Positions 1 to 12,490 of a stretch of 64,000 bases of DNA are shown in pieces. The DNA is from Panopea generosa (Eukaryota; Mollusca; Bivalvia; Adapedonta; Hiatellidae), in contig CM055907.1 of assembly GCA_029582155.1 (NCBI GenBank), positions 34,870,492-34,934,491 on the forward strand, given 5' to 3'. Position numbers and translations under genes: made by a program. Under the pieces are notes generated by a model. That model was not told the origin of the DNA, searched no databases, and saw only the letters and a program-made list of their open reading frames with translations. Positions within the stretch are counted from its first letter, which is position 1. Every line of letters begins with the position of its first letter.

Positions 1-76
1 TTGACAGATTTCTTTCGAAAAGGGAATGCGGATACAGTGACGACATGTTATAAATATTTTAACAGTCTTTTATTTT

Positions 77-252
77 GTGGTGTAATATATCATCGTTTAC
101 ACAATTAAGTTAAAGAACAGCCATTTTCTCTGTTTTATGTTATCCTTGTTATAGTGGTGTCATTGTGGTGTAATATATCATCGTTTACACAATTGAGTTA
201 AAGAACAGCCATTTTCTCTGTTTTATGTTATCCTTCTTATAGTGGTGTCATT
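77..252. repeat. Two-copy 88-bp tandem repeat
   Basis: The 88-bp unit starting GTGGTGTAATATATCATCG occurs at 77-164 and again at 165-252 with only a few differences by eye. A third start is visible at 253 but diverges after about 10 bases. No coding potential is seen. Confidence 0.9.
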
Positions 253-1499
253 GTGGTGTATGTGTCGTGTTTTTTTATCACTTTCGTGTCTGTGGCGTTA
301 ACATATATGTCCCATCCTGATGTCAATGCCGTTATGTAATCTGGGCCATTTAGGTGTTTATATTGTTATGTTGTCAAACACCAAAACAATTCCTTTGTAT
401 CATTAATGAGTACTGTCGGACGCTTTATATCATCTTTACCAAGACTAGATTATATTTCATTGTTGTAAACTGACATGTTTGTATATTGCATAGCTACTCA
501 TCAACGATTGTTGCAAATTGATTTAAATGTATATAGATGCAATTTAAAAGTTGTTTTATCCAAAGTATATCACGATATAAAACTATATACCATAAAAATC
601 AATATGCATACGTTTGTTTCAACAAATTGAATTCCATTTGTCATCAGTTACAACCATTTTGTTTCTCATTTTCTAGTTTTTGTGTAATTTGAAATTGTTA
701 TATTATTTATGAAACACTAAATCTTTCACAGTTAACATATCAAGTATATTCTGCTTACGCACATTTCTATCAATCCTATTTTCCAACCTTTCATTCAACC
801 AAGTAAAATAATAAAGTAACATATTTAGCTGATATTATCTTCTTTACAGTAGCTTTTTATATATATGTCATATTATTACGCCGTCTTGTAAGTCGACTTT
901 AAATCAATATATATCGCAAACAAGTCCGGAGAGTGCTATGCCAAGTACAGCATCAAGTTCATTTGCTCAACATTTTGTATATATGTTATGTTTTGATGTT
1001 TTTGTAATTTATAAACAGTCTTGGTATTGGCATAATGCTCACAATTTACTATGAGCGATATCAACATAAATGAAAAAGAAAAGTGTGAATTTTTTCAAAT
1101 ACCAACTATTGACCCACTTTGTATATTTGTCAAGCATAACTGTCTTTATTTTCAATCAATATCATACGAGAAAGAACGAAAGCTTAGACATAAAGGAAGT
1201 TTACTGTGCATTAGTAAATGCAACATAGAAAATATTTCATTTTATCATTCTTGATCCTAGAAAAAATACCTTGCCAGGAACTGTCACGTCTCACGAAACA
1301 GTTGAATTCTGTTGTTTGTTCTATATAAAATAAGGGATTGCCACTGTTAACAAATTCCACATAGAAATATATTTTTCATAGCAGGAATGTATCCACATAT
1401 AAAATGCACACTAACTTGTATGTTGACCAGCTTGTTTTTAAAGACAGTGCAGTGACATCCTAAGACTGTTTATTTTTAAACGATGTCCTCAAATGTTCA
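253..1499. other. AT-rich stretch with no recognised feature
   Basis: Only short, low-complexity reading frames are present, for example 67 codons at 1051-1254, with no motif or codon pattern that suggests a gene. No tRNA-like fold or clear repeat was seen. Confidence 0.5.
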
Positions 1500-1690
1500 T
1501 AAAACATGCATCTGTTAAAATCCTATGCAATTCACATTTTGAATACCAGTAATGTCTTATTGCAGTATATGCTATACCAGCTTTTGCTTTAATCATCTGC
1601 AGCATGAAGTAACAGACCCTATAAACTATATTTCAATCCAAATAACATAGGACCTTTTTAAGTGCATGGATGATTGATGTTAAAGTGGCA
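1500..1690. repeat. Diverged repeat paralogous to 62.30-62.48 kb
   Basis: The phrase TACCAGTAATGTCTTATTGC near 1545 continues through 'gcagtatatgct', 'ttttgcttta', 'atctgcagca' and 'ggacntttttaag'. The same phrases occur in order at 62,340-62,450. Identity is moderate, so this is an old copy. It may be a dispersed repeat or a flank of the large duplication described below. Confidence 0.7.
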
Positions 1691-2826
1691 AAAAAGGTAT
1701 CGCAACTGTGAAGTGAGAAATTGTTGTTCAGAAATTTAACATTGCCTTATCAAAGTAACCCCTCAACCATAAAGACGGTCCAGAACACATATAGGATTTA
1801 AAAGGCTGAGATGTTATTTTTTATTTCTGGTTAATTTCTGATATCTGGTATTGTATACATCTTGTGGAATAATTATCGTGCTTGAAAAGAATGTAAAGAA
1901 CGATATACCAAATAAATTATTTCTTGTTATTTCACAATACAGTTTTATTGGAACCACTTATTGCAATCACCAGGAATGCCCCTTTCTAGATGAAATCACT
2001 GTTAAAATGGAATACATTTATGGATATTAACAATTACTTTATGTAAACAGAATGGAATTCATTTCTCTTAGAGAGATTAAAACTTATTATTCAACGAACT
2101 CTTCTGTTAACAGCAGCTTGTTACAAAACACCACCAGAAAGTGGATATATATAATTTTATGCATAATGAACTATAGTCATAACATACCTGCGTATTTATC
2201 GTTACATTTGGTACAGTTACAACCATTAGTTAGTCGAATATTTGAATATATGTTTGACTGATATGATGACTTGAGTTACATAAGGAGAATAGTCACTTAA
2301 CCAATGACCATATTGAATATAACAAAATACTATCGTTAAAAAACGACAATACACATTCAGAAATTAATATTTATAAATATATACAAAGTAATGACTGTTT
2401 TTTAGCGCAAAAAACAAACTTGTGTGATAGATTGACACGTAAACCCTTCACAACTTTTAATATTGGAGTTTTCTTACTTTTTAATTGTTCATTTTTAAAT
2501 AAAAACATAAACACACCGTGACGGTGATTTAAATAATAATCTTATATGACGTAAGGGCTTATATAACGTAAGCGAATGCTAGATATCGATGCCAAATACA
2601 TCAATATTTAAGCTGTGTAAACCAAAAGCAATATACATGTATGCTTTATTATAATTAGGCTTGTACATGAAGCTTCTCTTAACATCTTATAATGTACAAT
2701 TTCTAAAGAATAAATTCGTGAAACATTGTACACATGTAAGTCTTTGCGAAGTGGGGACACACGAGAGGCATTCCTCCAGGTATACTTTTTGCATACTTAC
2801 TACCCTTCGGAGTAATTCAGTTGAGT
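1691..2826. other. AT-rich stretch with no recognised feature
   Basis: No coding region, RNA fold or tandem repeat is evident. The 69-codon frame at 2052-2261 has no recognisable motif and the composition of the surrounding DNA. Confidence 0.5.
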
Positions 2827-3535
2827 TTGTCTGACCCTCCTTGTCAGGAGACTAACCATTTCAAATCATTACACGAAACTGTACACATGAGGTGGAATAA
2901 TGTGCTGCAGCGAAATAACTCGTGATAACCTTCTGACGAAATAACATTCTTTTATTTTGTAATTTTCGGTATAGACGTCTGACCCTCCTTAGCCGGAGCA
3001 TTACTGTAAAATGTAACTTTCGGTTTTGAAGACTGACCCTCTTTAGCCGAAGCATTACTTTCGGTATCTATATAAATACGTCTGACCCTCCTTAGCCGGA
3101 GCATTACAGTCAAATGTAACTTTCAGTATAGACACTTGACTCTCCTTAGCCGGAGCATTTCTTTCGGTATAGACGTCTGACCCACCTTAGGAATGGGAAT
3201 GACCGAATCTAATGTTGAGAGAGCTTGTGGCCAGAACCTTTTGCCTTAAATTGTATTTGACTAATATGCATTATAAATATTGTAATATGTGTTTATTTGG
3301 CAATAAAATATGTTTAAACTTAATCCTCCTTACCCGCATCATTACTTTCAAATGTAAACTTCAGTATAGAAGTCTGACCCTCCTTAGCCGCATCATTACT
3401 TTCAAATGTAAATTTCAGTATAGACGTCTGACCCTCCTTAGCTGGAGCATTACTTTCAAATGTAAATTTCAGTATAGACGTCTGACCCGCCTTAGCTGGA
3501 CCGTTACTTTCAAATGTAACTTTCGGTGGTAATTG
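2827..3535. repeat. ~54-bp minisatellite (GTCTGACCCTCCTTAGCCGG unit)
   Basis: The unit begins GTCTGACCCTCCTTAGCCGG and continues through 'agcattactttcaaatgtaa' and 'ctttcggtatagac'. About nine to ten units are present, some truncated (for example near 3131 and 3175). The period is 54 bp, which is 18 codons, so both strands stay open as repetitive frames. These are not genes. The array is interrupted at about 3178-3330 by a different repeat. Confidence 0.9.
3178..3330. repeat. Dispersed repeat inside the minisatellite, paralogous to 51.11-51.26 kb
   Basis: The run around 'aatctaatgttgagagagct', 'tgtggcc' and 'aataaaatatgtttaaac' resembles 51,113-51,260 ('aatttaatgttagaagaatt', 'tgtggccc', 'ataaaatatgtttcaac'), including the 'ctgaccca' left edge. 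It is an unclassified short dispersed repeat that interrupts the 54-bp array. Confidence 0.6.
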
Positions 3536-3544
3536 AACAGAACG

Positions 3545-4560
3545 TTTGACACATGTTAAACTCAATGTTAAATGTTTTCGGTACCGGGGTTAGTATCGGT
3601 CAACAGACGGAAGCGCATCAGAGAAGTGGCAATACTTTCTAGGAACGATCTTTGTGTCAAAACAGGATAAGTAAGCTTTGACATTCGCCACTCGGTCACA
3701 GTGCATTCAGCGCAGTCTATGAACTGAAATATTAATTATGTATAGTATTTCCAATGATGGTGTATTTTTCACTGTTTTTTTATTAGACGCAAACTTGAAA
3801 TTTGAGCAATTCCGACAAGTGCGCCTGTGGATTGCTGATAGGAATTTCCCCCGTGTCAAATAAAGTTTAAACGACAAAATGTAATGGTACATGTAGTTGT
3901 TCTATGGAATATTGTTATTGCGATCGAATACATAGGGTTACTGATTGACACGTGTAGTGTAAGTTTAATCCATACAGGAGCTTTTTTATATTTCACTGAG
4001 CTGACAGGACTTCTGATAAATAGTTCTATCCTTACAGAAAACGTACACACGGCAAAACAAACATTACACGTGTGGCATTTATTATTTTTCTCTTTTAAAC
4101 GTAATTATCCAACTCACATCTTCAAAGCAAGTGCGCTGCTTGTTTTATTTTTTTTTATAACGAGACCATTGTCGATCTCTACAGAATATCTGTGTGTCTT
4201 CGTGTTTTAACTGAACGTGATTTTAATATTATAGAAGTTTCACCGTAATGTCTGTGTTTATGCGCCGGAAATAAGCAGAAAGGTGTGCATAAGAAAAAAC
4301 TAACAAAAACACTTTAAAACTTCCATTTTGATTCTTCTAATTAAAATACATAATTTTCCAATTGGAAATTTACAGTTAAAATGTCGAATTTATAATAAAC
4401 CTTTTAACTTAAATATAAACTTTCCAGTTGGGGTATTTAAACAACCTTTTAAACTAAAACCTTCAAATGCATAGTAATTAAGTTTCAAACAAATATGATT
4501 AAAGAAATCTGTTGAAGTTTACTTTTTTTATGTCTTGTGAGTGATAAAATGTACCAGTAT
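3545..4560. other. AT-rich stretch with no recognised feature
   Basis: The open frames here (for example 108 codons at 3884-4210) overlap on both strands, are rich in L, F and I as expected of AT-rich noise, and lack domains. Nothing else was recognised. Confidence 0.45.
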
Positions 4561-4569
4561 ATGATGTTT

Positions 4570-5515
4570 TTGTTCAGCCCGGTGAATGGGTATCTATACT
4601 AGTCTAAGATTTAGTTAAGCCTGGTGAATGATAAACTATACCAGTCTGATGGATTTAAGTCAAATCCGGTCAGTGATAAACTATACTTATAAGCCTGAGG
4701 TGTTTTAGTTCAGCTCGGTGAATGCTAAACTATACCAGACTGAGACGGATTAGTTCAGCCCGATAAATGATAAAATATGCCAGTCTATGATCTTTTAGTT
4801 TAGCCCGGTTAATGATACACTATACCAGTCTGAGAGGATTTAGTTCAGCCCGGTTAATGATACACTATACCAGTCTGAGACGATTAAGTTCAGCCCGGTG
4901 AATGACAAATTTTGCCAGTCACTGTCTGAGAAGATTTAGTTCTTTCCGGTGAATGGTAATCTATACCAGTCTTGAGAAGTTTTAGTTCAGCCCGGTGAAT
5001 GATTATATATACTAGTCTGAGAAGAGGTTTTGTTCCGCATGGTGAATGGTAAACTAAACCAGTCTGTTGTTGTAGTTCAGCTCGGGGAATGATAAACTAT
5101 ACCAGTTTGAAAAGATTTTGTTCAGTCCATTGAAAGATAAACAATACAAGTTTGGGGCGTATTAGCTTAGCATGGTAAATAGTAACCTATACAAGTCTGA
5201 GATTTTTTTATTCAGCTCATCGAATGATAAATACTACATGTCTGAGGTGTTATAGTTTAAACTAGTGAGTAACAATCTATACAAGTCTGAGAAGTTTTTA
5301 TTTAGTTCGTTGAATAATAAGTGTGAGGTGTTTTGGTTTAGCCGGGTGAATAACAATCTATACATCTGAGAAGTTTTTATTCAGCTCGTTGAATGCTAAA
5401 CAATAGTCCGAGGTGTATTAGCTCAGCCTGGTGAATTATTTCATCATGGTGAAAGATAAACTATACCAGTCTGAGGTGTTTTCGTTCATCCAGGTGAATG
5501 ATAAACTATACCAGT
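4570..5515. repeat. Degenerate ~45-bp minisatellite, about 22 units
   Basis: The core phrase 'cagcccggtgaatgataaac' followed by 'tataccagtctgag' recurs about every 42-50 bp, from about 4576 ('agcccggtgaatgg') to about 5500. I counted roughly 22 cores, many with substitutions and small indels. The array is therefore old and no longer homogenised. Confidence 0.9.
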
Positions 5516-5652
5516 CTAAGGAGTATTGCTACAGACGATGAGCATGTTATAGAACTAGATGTCTGATCATGAAAATCAACGAAACAACCACCTAATTAAC
5601 TAATATGAATATGATTTAATTGTATTTCTTTGAGACAACACATGTTTACATA

Positions 5653-5850
5653 TTTGTAAAGTGTGAGCAGTACCAAGATTACCTTACATCAACACATTTT
5701 CTATTACTCACAGTTCCATTTGTAAAGTGTGAGCAGTACTGAGATTACCTTACATCAACACATTTTCTATTATTCACAGTTCTATTTGTAAAGTGTGAGC
5801 AGTACTGAGATTATCTTACATCAACACATTTTCTATTATTCACAGTTCCA
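5653..5850. repeat. Three-copy 66-bp tandem repeat
   Basis: The unit TTTGTAAAGTGTGAGCAGTA starts at 5653, 5719 and 5785, an exact 66-bp period. Each copy ends in 'ttctattattcacagttc' with one or two changes. The high identity implies recent expansion. Confidence 0.92.
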
Positions 5851-5859
5851 TTTAAAGTT

Positions 5860-7400
5860 AATCAGTCCAATGTTGCAATGCAAAAAATTCAATCTTTGAC
5901 GCAGTAGTACATTCTGTGTAGGATGAAATCAATACGCACGCGCCGATATAACGACATTACATGAAAATAGTGTACAATTACTTGGTAACTTCGCACGAAG
6001 GCGCTTTAATTCTGGTAAAAACGTCAGACAGCGAGTACACTTTGTTTTCTTCTATCTTATCACATTAAAGTAATGGTATAAAAGACATTATAAATCACAT
6101 ATGTATTTTTGACGAACGCGCTTCCATGAAACTATACCTGCAAATTCGTAGCGGTTTATATCACAATTATGAGTTATTCAAAGATAAACAAGGAATGGAG
6201 TTTTTTGAAATCAAGTATATATTATGGGAATTATATCCACTTGAATTTAAGTCAAGTGCTCATATACACTGTTCGTATTTTGTTATCATTTTGAAGGAGA
6301 AGTTAAAGCCTGAAATTAGGGGTTATAGTAAAACACATGGCATTTTCAATACAAACCTTCTCAAACTATATCTTTTCTAAATTGTGTGAGATACATTGGT
6401 TATCTATTGTATCTCCAGCGATGGTGTACAGGTGATACAAGACGGACATTAAAGATGGACAATTTGGCGTCAAAAATGATCCTCACACAGACATGTAACT
6501 TAAGTCGACTGTTAAAACTGCAAATGTATGTGGTACACAACTGCATCAAAGAAGATGCTAGATATGCATTGTAAGATCTTTCTTATATAGTTGGCGGCAT
6601 CTTGTCGGCAGCTGTACGCGAACTTCTGGCTAAACATCTAAAGAAAAAACAAATTTGTGGTAGATGGGCACCACGTCTTTTAAATGATTTCCAAAAGCCC
6701 ACGGGTGTATAAAAAGAATCAAAAACTGCTTTATTGTTACAGAAGTAAAACTCAAATTTGTGAGCTGATTGTTGATTACTTAACAGGATGTTTTTATTTT
6801 GAGCCCGAATGTCGGGTTGATAATAATCAATGGACGAAAAAAGGCCAAAGAAAGACAAACTTTAGAGAGTTGCCTTAAAGGTACTCAACTCGATATTTCA
6901 ATTCTAGCGGTCCTGTCATTCTAATTCCTGTCCCAAATGGTCGATCGATTAATGGTAACATTTATAAATATTCTGTCTTAAAATGTCAAACAGGTATACA
7001 AAAAACAAGCAACTGGTTTGCGAGGCATATAATAATACAGCTTCTAACAAGAGTCAAATTATCGAAAAAACATCTTGAACAAGAAATGGTCGTGCAACTA
7101 TCACACCCACCACACTATTAGGACATGGGTCTTTGTGGTTTATTTCTGTTTCCTCAAATGAAAACATGTTGTTTGACATGCGTTATACCACAAATGCGCT
7201 CTTGATTCCGCCAATGCAGTGTATGCGTTGTATAATAGTTGAAGACTCTTCTGCTGTTTTTCTGCTATTCAGTTTTCATTTGGAAAAGAGCGTTTTGGCC
7301 AGTAGACAGAACTTTGAAAGGTTACACTAGATACTTACTATATTGAAACCCTTTGTTTCCTTATATATTTATTCTGTGTTTAGGGATATAAGCTGTCTTG
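5860..7400. other. Stretch with short frames only
   Basis: Short frames at 6126-6380, 6386-6574 and 6684-6878 have no recognisable motif, no paralogue in the window and no splice context I could support. The 3' part lies directly upstream of a reverse-transcriptase remnant, so some of it may be unrecognised LINE sequence. Confidence 0.4.
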
Positions 7401-7620
7401 ATAAGAAACCGTCCAAACATAACAGATATAAAGATAGGGACAAAATAACATTTAATTTCGCAATATGCAGATGACACAACGCTTATATTAGATGGATCTG
7501 AAAAATCACTACGATGCACATTAAATGATTAAAAAACTCAAGCGAAAATCTCCGGTCTTTATATAAATATGGACAAAACTTAAGTAATCTTGACTGGCAA
7601 AATAACAAAAGCAAAACAAA
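7401..7620 (+). pseudogene. L1-like LINE reverse-transcriptase fragment
   Basis: Translated from 7401 this reads IRNRPNITDIKIGTK, a stop, then HLISQYADDTTLILDGSEKS at 7452-7511. Further stops follow before KTQAKISGLYINMDKT. The QYADD block carries the reverse-transcriptase catalytic Asp pair. The following 'SGL.iN..KT' is the pattern that comes after it in L1/Tx1-type non-LTR retrotransposons. At least three in-frame stops lie in 220 bp, and neither endonuclease nor the rest of the RT is visible nearby, so this is a short dead remnant. The family assignment rests on motif recall, not on a search. Confidence 0.8.
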
Positions 7621-9610
7621 CTATATATATATCATATTATCAAAACTACAAAAAAAACAAAAACAATTCAAACATATTAAAATAATAACATGTTATCTTT
7701 GTTTGTATAATATTTAAGTATAATTGCCAAATTAAAAAATCCTATATCTCCATTTTTATACATGGAAAAGTATTTAACAAATGTAACTTTTGTTCAATAA
7801 AATTGCAATAAGGTACCTGTTTATATAACTTTTATGACAATATTTGATTTCTCTTATCAATATCAATATATTGTAATTTACCAAACATAGTTAATGCAAA
7901 ATTAATCTAGATTATTAATCTGCAATAAAGAACAACACCTATGCAGACAGATTGAGGTAAAGGAATAGAGAAAAAGAAAAACGTTCTGTATTCAAAAATG
8001 AACCAATAGTGTGTTCATACTATAACAATAATTTGAAATATATGTAACAATTGTATGACTATATGCATATTTTAATGTAATATTTAATCGTGCTTTGAGG
8101 AATGACAACTGTGACCCTCTCGAACCTATTACAGAGTGAATAGATGGATCACCAGTTGGTGGTTGTAATTAAAAAAAAACAAAAAACAAAAAAACATACT
8201 ATTATTTTTATAAGCATATGGACACTATCTCAAAGTTTCTGTTTGTCCGTCGTTTTTTAATTAGAATGTAGAACCGACCCATATATGTAAATATGAATAT
8301 AAAACTCAATTTATTGGATAAAAAAGTCATTTTGGATCCCAATTTCACACTAATTAGCTTAACAGGCGACTGTTTCAAGAAAATGAACATACAACGTCTC
8401 ACATCACTATTACTTTTCCCAGAGGACCCAATTGTTTTATTCAAGTCATAAACACTGTGAAAAATATTTGCAGCGTGTGTCAGGGCTCAATTTCTTCACT
8501 GGTTCAAGATATGCAATTCCAAACAATAAAAACTTGACTGGGCCATTTTCAATTCAATGGCCATGTGAAACATATTGATTCCCAGAGCAACACTTTGCTA
8601 ACAATGCGATTCAACCTATCACTTTTTAAATGACACAGAATTAGCTAGAAGTCTGGTATATGTATCAGCATAATATTTTCAGTGGTGAATTTTAAAATAT
8701 CGACTATTTTACACTTGGCTATGAATAAATAAAGCCCTGAAAAAAAAGAAGAAATAAGAACATATGTTTTACTTCTACCTCCTTCACTTTTGATATAACA
8801 GTAGCGTCCAAAAGCAACCTTGAAATTTAGATTAGATTACTTTGCAAAAACACTGCATCTGCTGCTTGATCCATTATATAACAATACGATATGAAACGCA
8901 AAAAAGTAACTGTGACGCAAAGGGATATTTTGTGGCAAAATCAGCGAGAAGAATGTGTTAGAGTGAATATTTCGGTTGGAATCTTACCATTTTTAAACAC
9001 AACTATATATGTGATTTACTGACAAGGGCGACAGGTTAGTATGAGAGGTCAGTGAGATACCCGACCCAATTATATATACGAGAAGGTCAAGTGACATATA
9101 TCATGACATATGTTTACCCCATAGTTGTAGTCAATTTACGCTCAGTTTGCGCTTCGTCTACATTTTGTTTGTGCGTTGTTTTTTACTCAATTTAGGCTCA
9201 ATTCGCATTCAGTTCATGCCTGCACATCTGAATAAATGCATTCAGAAATGCAGACAGCTTCCATTCATCGTTCGTCGACGCGTTAAATGATAATCGCAAT
9301 ATCTCGAAATGTTGTCTAAATGCATTTACTTTTCATCCAAAAACAAATTCTAGTTAAAAGCGTATGGTGATGCTATTTGCATCATTACTGCAACTAATAT
9401 TCATTTGTTTATTTATTCAAATTTACATACATGTATATCAACATTAGTTTTGTATCGTTGGATATAATATGCAAAGGCAGTGCATATTATGCATTAAGGC
9501 ACTTGGATTTTATCAAATATGTGAACTGGCAAAAGATAATATAGTCATGTAGGCAATATTAAATTACCTTTCCTGCCTAAACATCCACAATTCATAGCAC
9601 TCTGAACTTG
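7621..9610. other. AT-rich stretch with no recognised feature
   Basis: The sequence contains A-rich runs (for example 8168-8194) and no supported gene. The 78-codon minus-strand frame at 8208-8444 has no recognisable domain. Confidence 0.45.
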
Positions 9611-9611
9611 C

Positions 9612-9785
9612 AACGATTGTTTTTGCTTTCTGTTGAAACAAACCAAATAACAAGCCAGGGTGTGTCAATGCTAAGTAACGGTCGAAGGCGTACATGTAGG
9701 CCATTCCCACTGATAACTTGACCCTTCCTGTATATATTTTCCATTATCTATGGTATGAATATCTAACCTAAAATTAAACAAATCA
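9612..9785 (-). other. Short open frame with a DRY-like motif, probably a dispersed repeat
   Basis: On the minus strand one frame of about 57 codons reads SVGMAYMYAFDRYLALTHPG, which superficially looks like transmembrane helix 3 and the DRY motif of a rhodopsin-class receptor. The adjacent frame reads QEGSSYQWEWPTCTPSTVT before a stop, a phrase I associate from memory with repetitive DNA in mollusc assemblies. There is no flanking receptor sequence, no second transmembrane segment and a stop on both sides. I favour a repeat fragment over a receptor exon. Confidence 0.35.
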
Positions 9786-9789
9786 GCTT

Positions 9790-10366
9790 ATTAATAAAGA
9801 AAATTAGGATGAAGTAAGGCAGCCAGCCTTTGCTGACGTTTGCATGATGTGAAACATAATTCATATATGGATATTTAATTAATCAAGTCTGTTTGAATTA
9901 TCTTACTTTACACGCCATCAATCTTAAACTAATGTTATTTATATCTTAGAAAACGAAAATCGTTAATCTTATTTAAAATATCTTTAAGTTCTAACGAATC
10001 TATCTGAATTTGTATGGCGTGTGTCTTGTACTTCCATAAAATAACATTTAATATGTTTTCAGAACGAGTACGAAAAGATAACTGCATTGCTTAATGCATA
10101 TTACAATTGTACAATAACTCAGTTTAATATAATGGATAGAACGACTACCAGTTTAATTGCAAAAGAGTAGTGAAATAATGGTAATCTAAAACTTAAGAAA
10201 CGTCAAGAACTGATATGCATTGTAACTTGACTGATCATGTTCAATTTGGCTGCTTAGTTTTGTAAGGAGTTTTAATGGGACATTCGAAATTTAAAAGCAC
10301 AGGTCTGGCAGACAGATTGATAATTTAGATAGCGGGATACATTAAGATCCACTTTGCCGTAAGTGT
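9790..10366. other. Stretch with no recognised feature
   Basis: No coding, RNA or tandem-repeat signal was seen up to the start of the 58-bp array. Confidence 0.45.
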
Positions 10367-10888
10367 GGAGATTGGCGTGTCTTACAGAGCAACACTTGAT
10401 ATAACTGCCACCGTGAGCATCTGTGGAGATTGGCGTGTCTTACAGAGCAACACTTGATATAATTGCCACCGTGAGCATCTGTGGAGATCGGCGTGTCTTA
10501 CAGAGCAACACTTGATATAATTGCCACCGTGAGCATCTGTGGAGATTGGCGTGTCTTACAGAGCAACACTTGATATAACTGCCACCGTGAGCATCTGTGG
10601 AGATCGGCGTGTCTTACAGAGCAACACTTGATATAATTGCCACCGTGAGCATCTGTGGAGATTGGCGTGTCTTACAGAGCAACACTTGATATAATTTCCA
10701 CCGTGAGCATCTGTGGAGATTGGCGTGTCTTACAGAGCAACACTTGATATAACTGCCACCGTGAGCATCTGTGGAGATTGGCGTGTCTTACAGAGCAACA
10801 CTTGATATAACTGCCACCGTGAGCATCTGTGGAGATTGGTGTGTCTTACAGAGCAACACTTGATATAACTGCCACCGTGAGCATCTGT
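10367..10888. repeat. 58-bp satellite-like array, nine near-identical units
   Basis: The unit starting GGAGATTGGCGTGTCTTACA and ending 'gtgagcatctgt' repeats every 58 bp from 10,367, giving exactly nine units. Units differ only at a few sites, such as ttgg/tcgg and aactgcc/aattgcc. Some variants alternate between neighbours, which suggests recent multi-unit expansion. There is no counterpart in copy B of the segmental duplication, which begins about 400 bp downstream. Confidence 0.97.
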
Positions 10889-12286
10889 GACTGAATGGTC
10901 CGCTATAAAAAATTATTTTATGAAATATTTATTTGACTTATTAAGTAGCAACCGAGTTGCCAACGTGCCATTTATAACATGTTTCACAGAGATAGGATGG
11001 TTGTTCGCAAATAATCGTCTCCATTTATATATATTATCATCATTCATTTTTTCATTTTCATCCCCTGAAGAAGGAATAATATATATATTCCGAAAGTGCT
11101 CGGGTTTTTCAAATAATTTTAAAGAATTCAGTATTGTTTGGGTGTATTAATTAATTTTTATTAATTACTTTAATTTCTTTCCCATATATATATTCATCGT
11201 ATATATATTTATATATACAGAGAAGGGACTTTAATCGCTAAGACAGAAAGCGTTTTGTCATGTACCAGTACAAAAACCAACTAGTCCGGCAAATGCCAGA
11301 CAGTTATTTGAAATTACCAGACAATATTTCAAATCGAAACTAAACTTCAGAGTGAATTTAACATTTGAATGTTACCGACTGTCCAACAATGTTTCCATTA
11401 CATTTAGTGTTACATGGAATTTTATTCTAGATGAATACAGTGTGTCTGTTATTGTTAATGGATCTTAAGTTCTTGTTATCTGTCTGTGGTATTTATCAGT
11501 TTTACTTTTCAAATGTCATTCCGTTGACAAAGTTTATTATATTGTTATGCGTTTACGTTTACAGTTACGGAAGCCATATTGGCTAAAAGTGCTTACTGAC
11601 ACGCTTGCAGTGGTTAACGAAACATGACAACAAAGGAAGATTACACTATAGAATTCAACATAAAAATGTCTCAGTACATTTCCGCCCAATGACTCTTTCA
11701 AAATGACTTTTAACATTATATTTTTAAGATACAAATTAAAAATATTTTTGAAAGAAACCAGCATATTAGCAGATGTATTGTTTCACTGCATATAAATTAT
11801 ACTCTCCTTGGCAACCCACGACATAGTCGTATGAAAAATGTAAGAAATTTATTTATAGACAAAAACTCAATAATTCGATACGGCGATACAATACTGTGAA
11901 TCATGCAGTTGTATTGCGATAAAAAAAACTGCATATTAATTGAATTTGCATCCAAAATCATGCTTTAAGAATGTGTCATACCCATTTGCAATGGCTATGA
12001 TTTGTATCATTTCTATCTGACACATTGTCTGGTTACTACTGCGCCATTATGAACTCTGCAATTTATTCTATCAAATAATACAAATGTAGACCTCAAAGAC
12101 ATATTTTTAAAGGTTACTTTATTAAACGTGTAGTACTATTGACTTGTTTTTCAGTGAAATATTAAAGTCTAAGATATTTAGCTGAATTGTATCACTACTT
12201 TGTTGTACCTCGTCTAGCTACTGTTTGTGCACATATAATTCATGTTTCAATTCAATCATTTAATGGTGCACCAAAACAATTTTTGA

Positions 12287-12490
12287 ATGAGGTTTAACGT
12301 CATTTTCAACACATTTCCGGTTATATATGGCATTTCCAGTTTTATTTGTGGAGGTAGACCACAAGTAACTGCAAAAACTTTCTTACATAAAGTTTATGGA
12401 GCGAGCGGGGCTCGATCCTACGAACTTGGTGGTGAGAGATAAGTGACGTCAGTGATCACGAGATGGCGCCTTAGGCAACTCGACCACGGC
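12287..12490 (-). mobile_element. tRNA-derived SINE (Ser/Leu-like head)
   Basis: On the minus strand the sequence starts with GTGGTCGAGTTGCCTAAGGC, which fits a class-II-tRNA A box. It reaches a B-box-like GGATCGAGCC about 70 nt later. The body after the head shares 'atatggcatttccagt' and 'taacgtcattt' with the second copy at 19.72-19.94 kb. The spacing between boxes fits a tRNA-Ser or -Leu with a long variable arm. It lies in a ~1.07-kb stretch (12,035-13,100) absent from copy B, so it arrived after the duplication or was lost from copy B. Confidence 0.75.

Noticed and set aside
3212-3565. Overlapping frames of 106 (+) and 81 (-) codons with internal repeats
   Set aside because: Both are translations of the 54-bp minisatellite.
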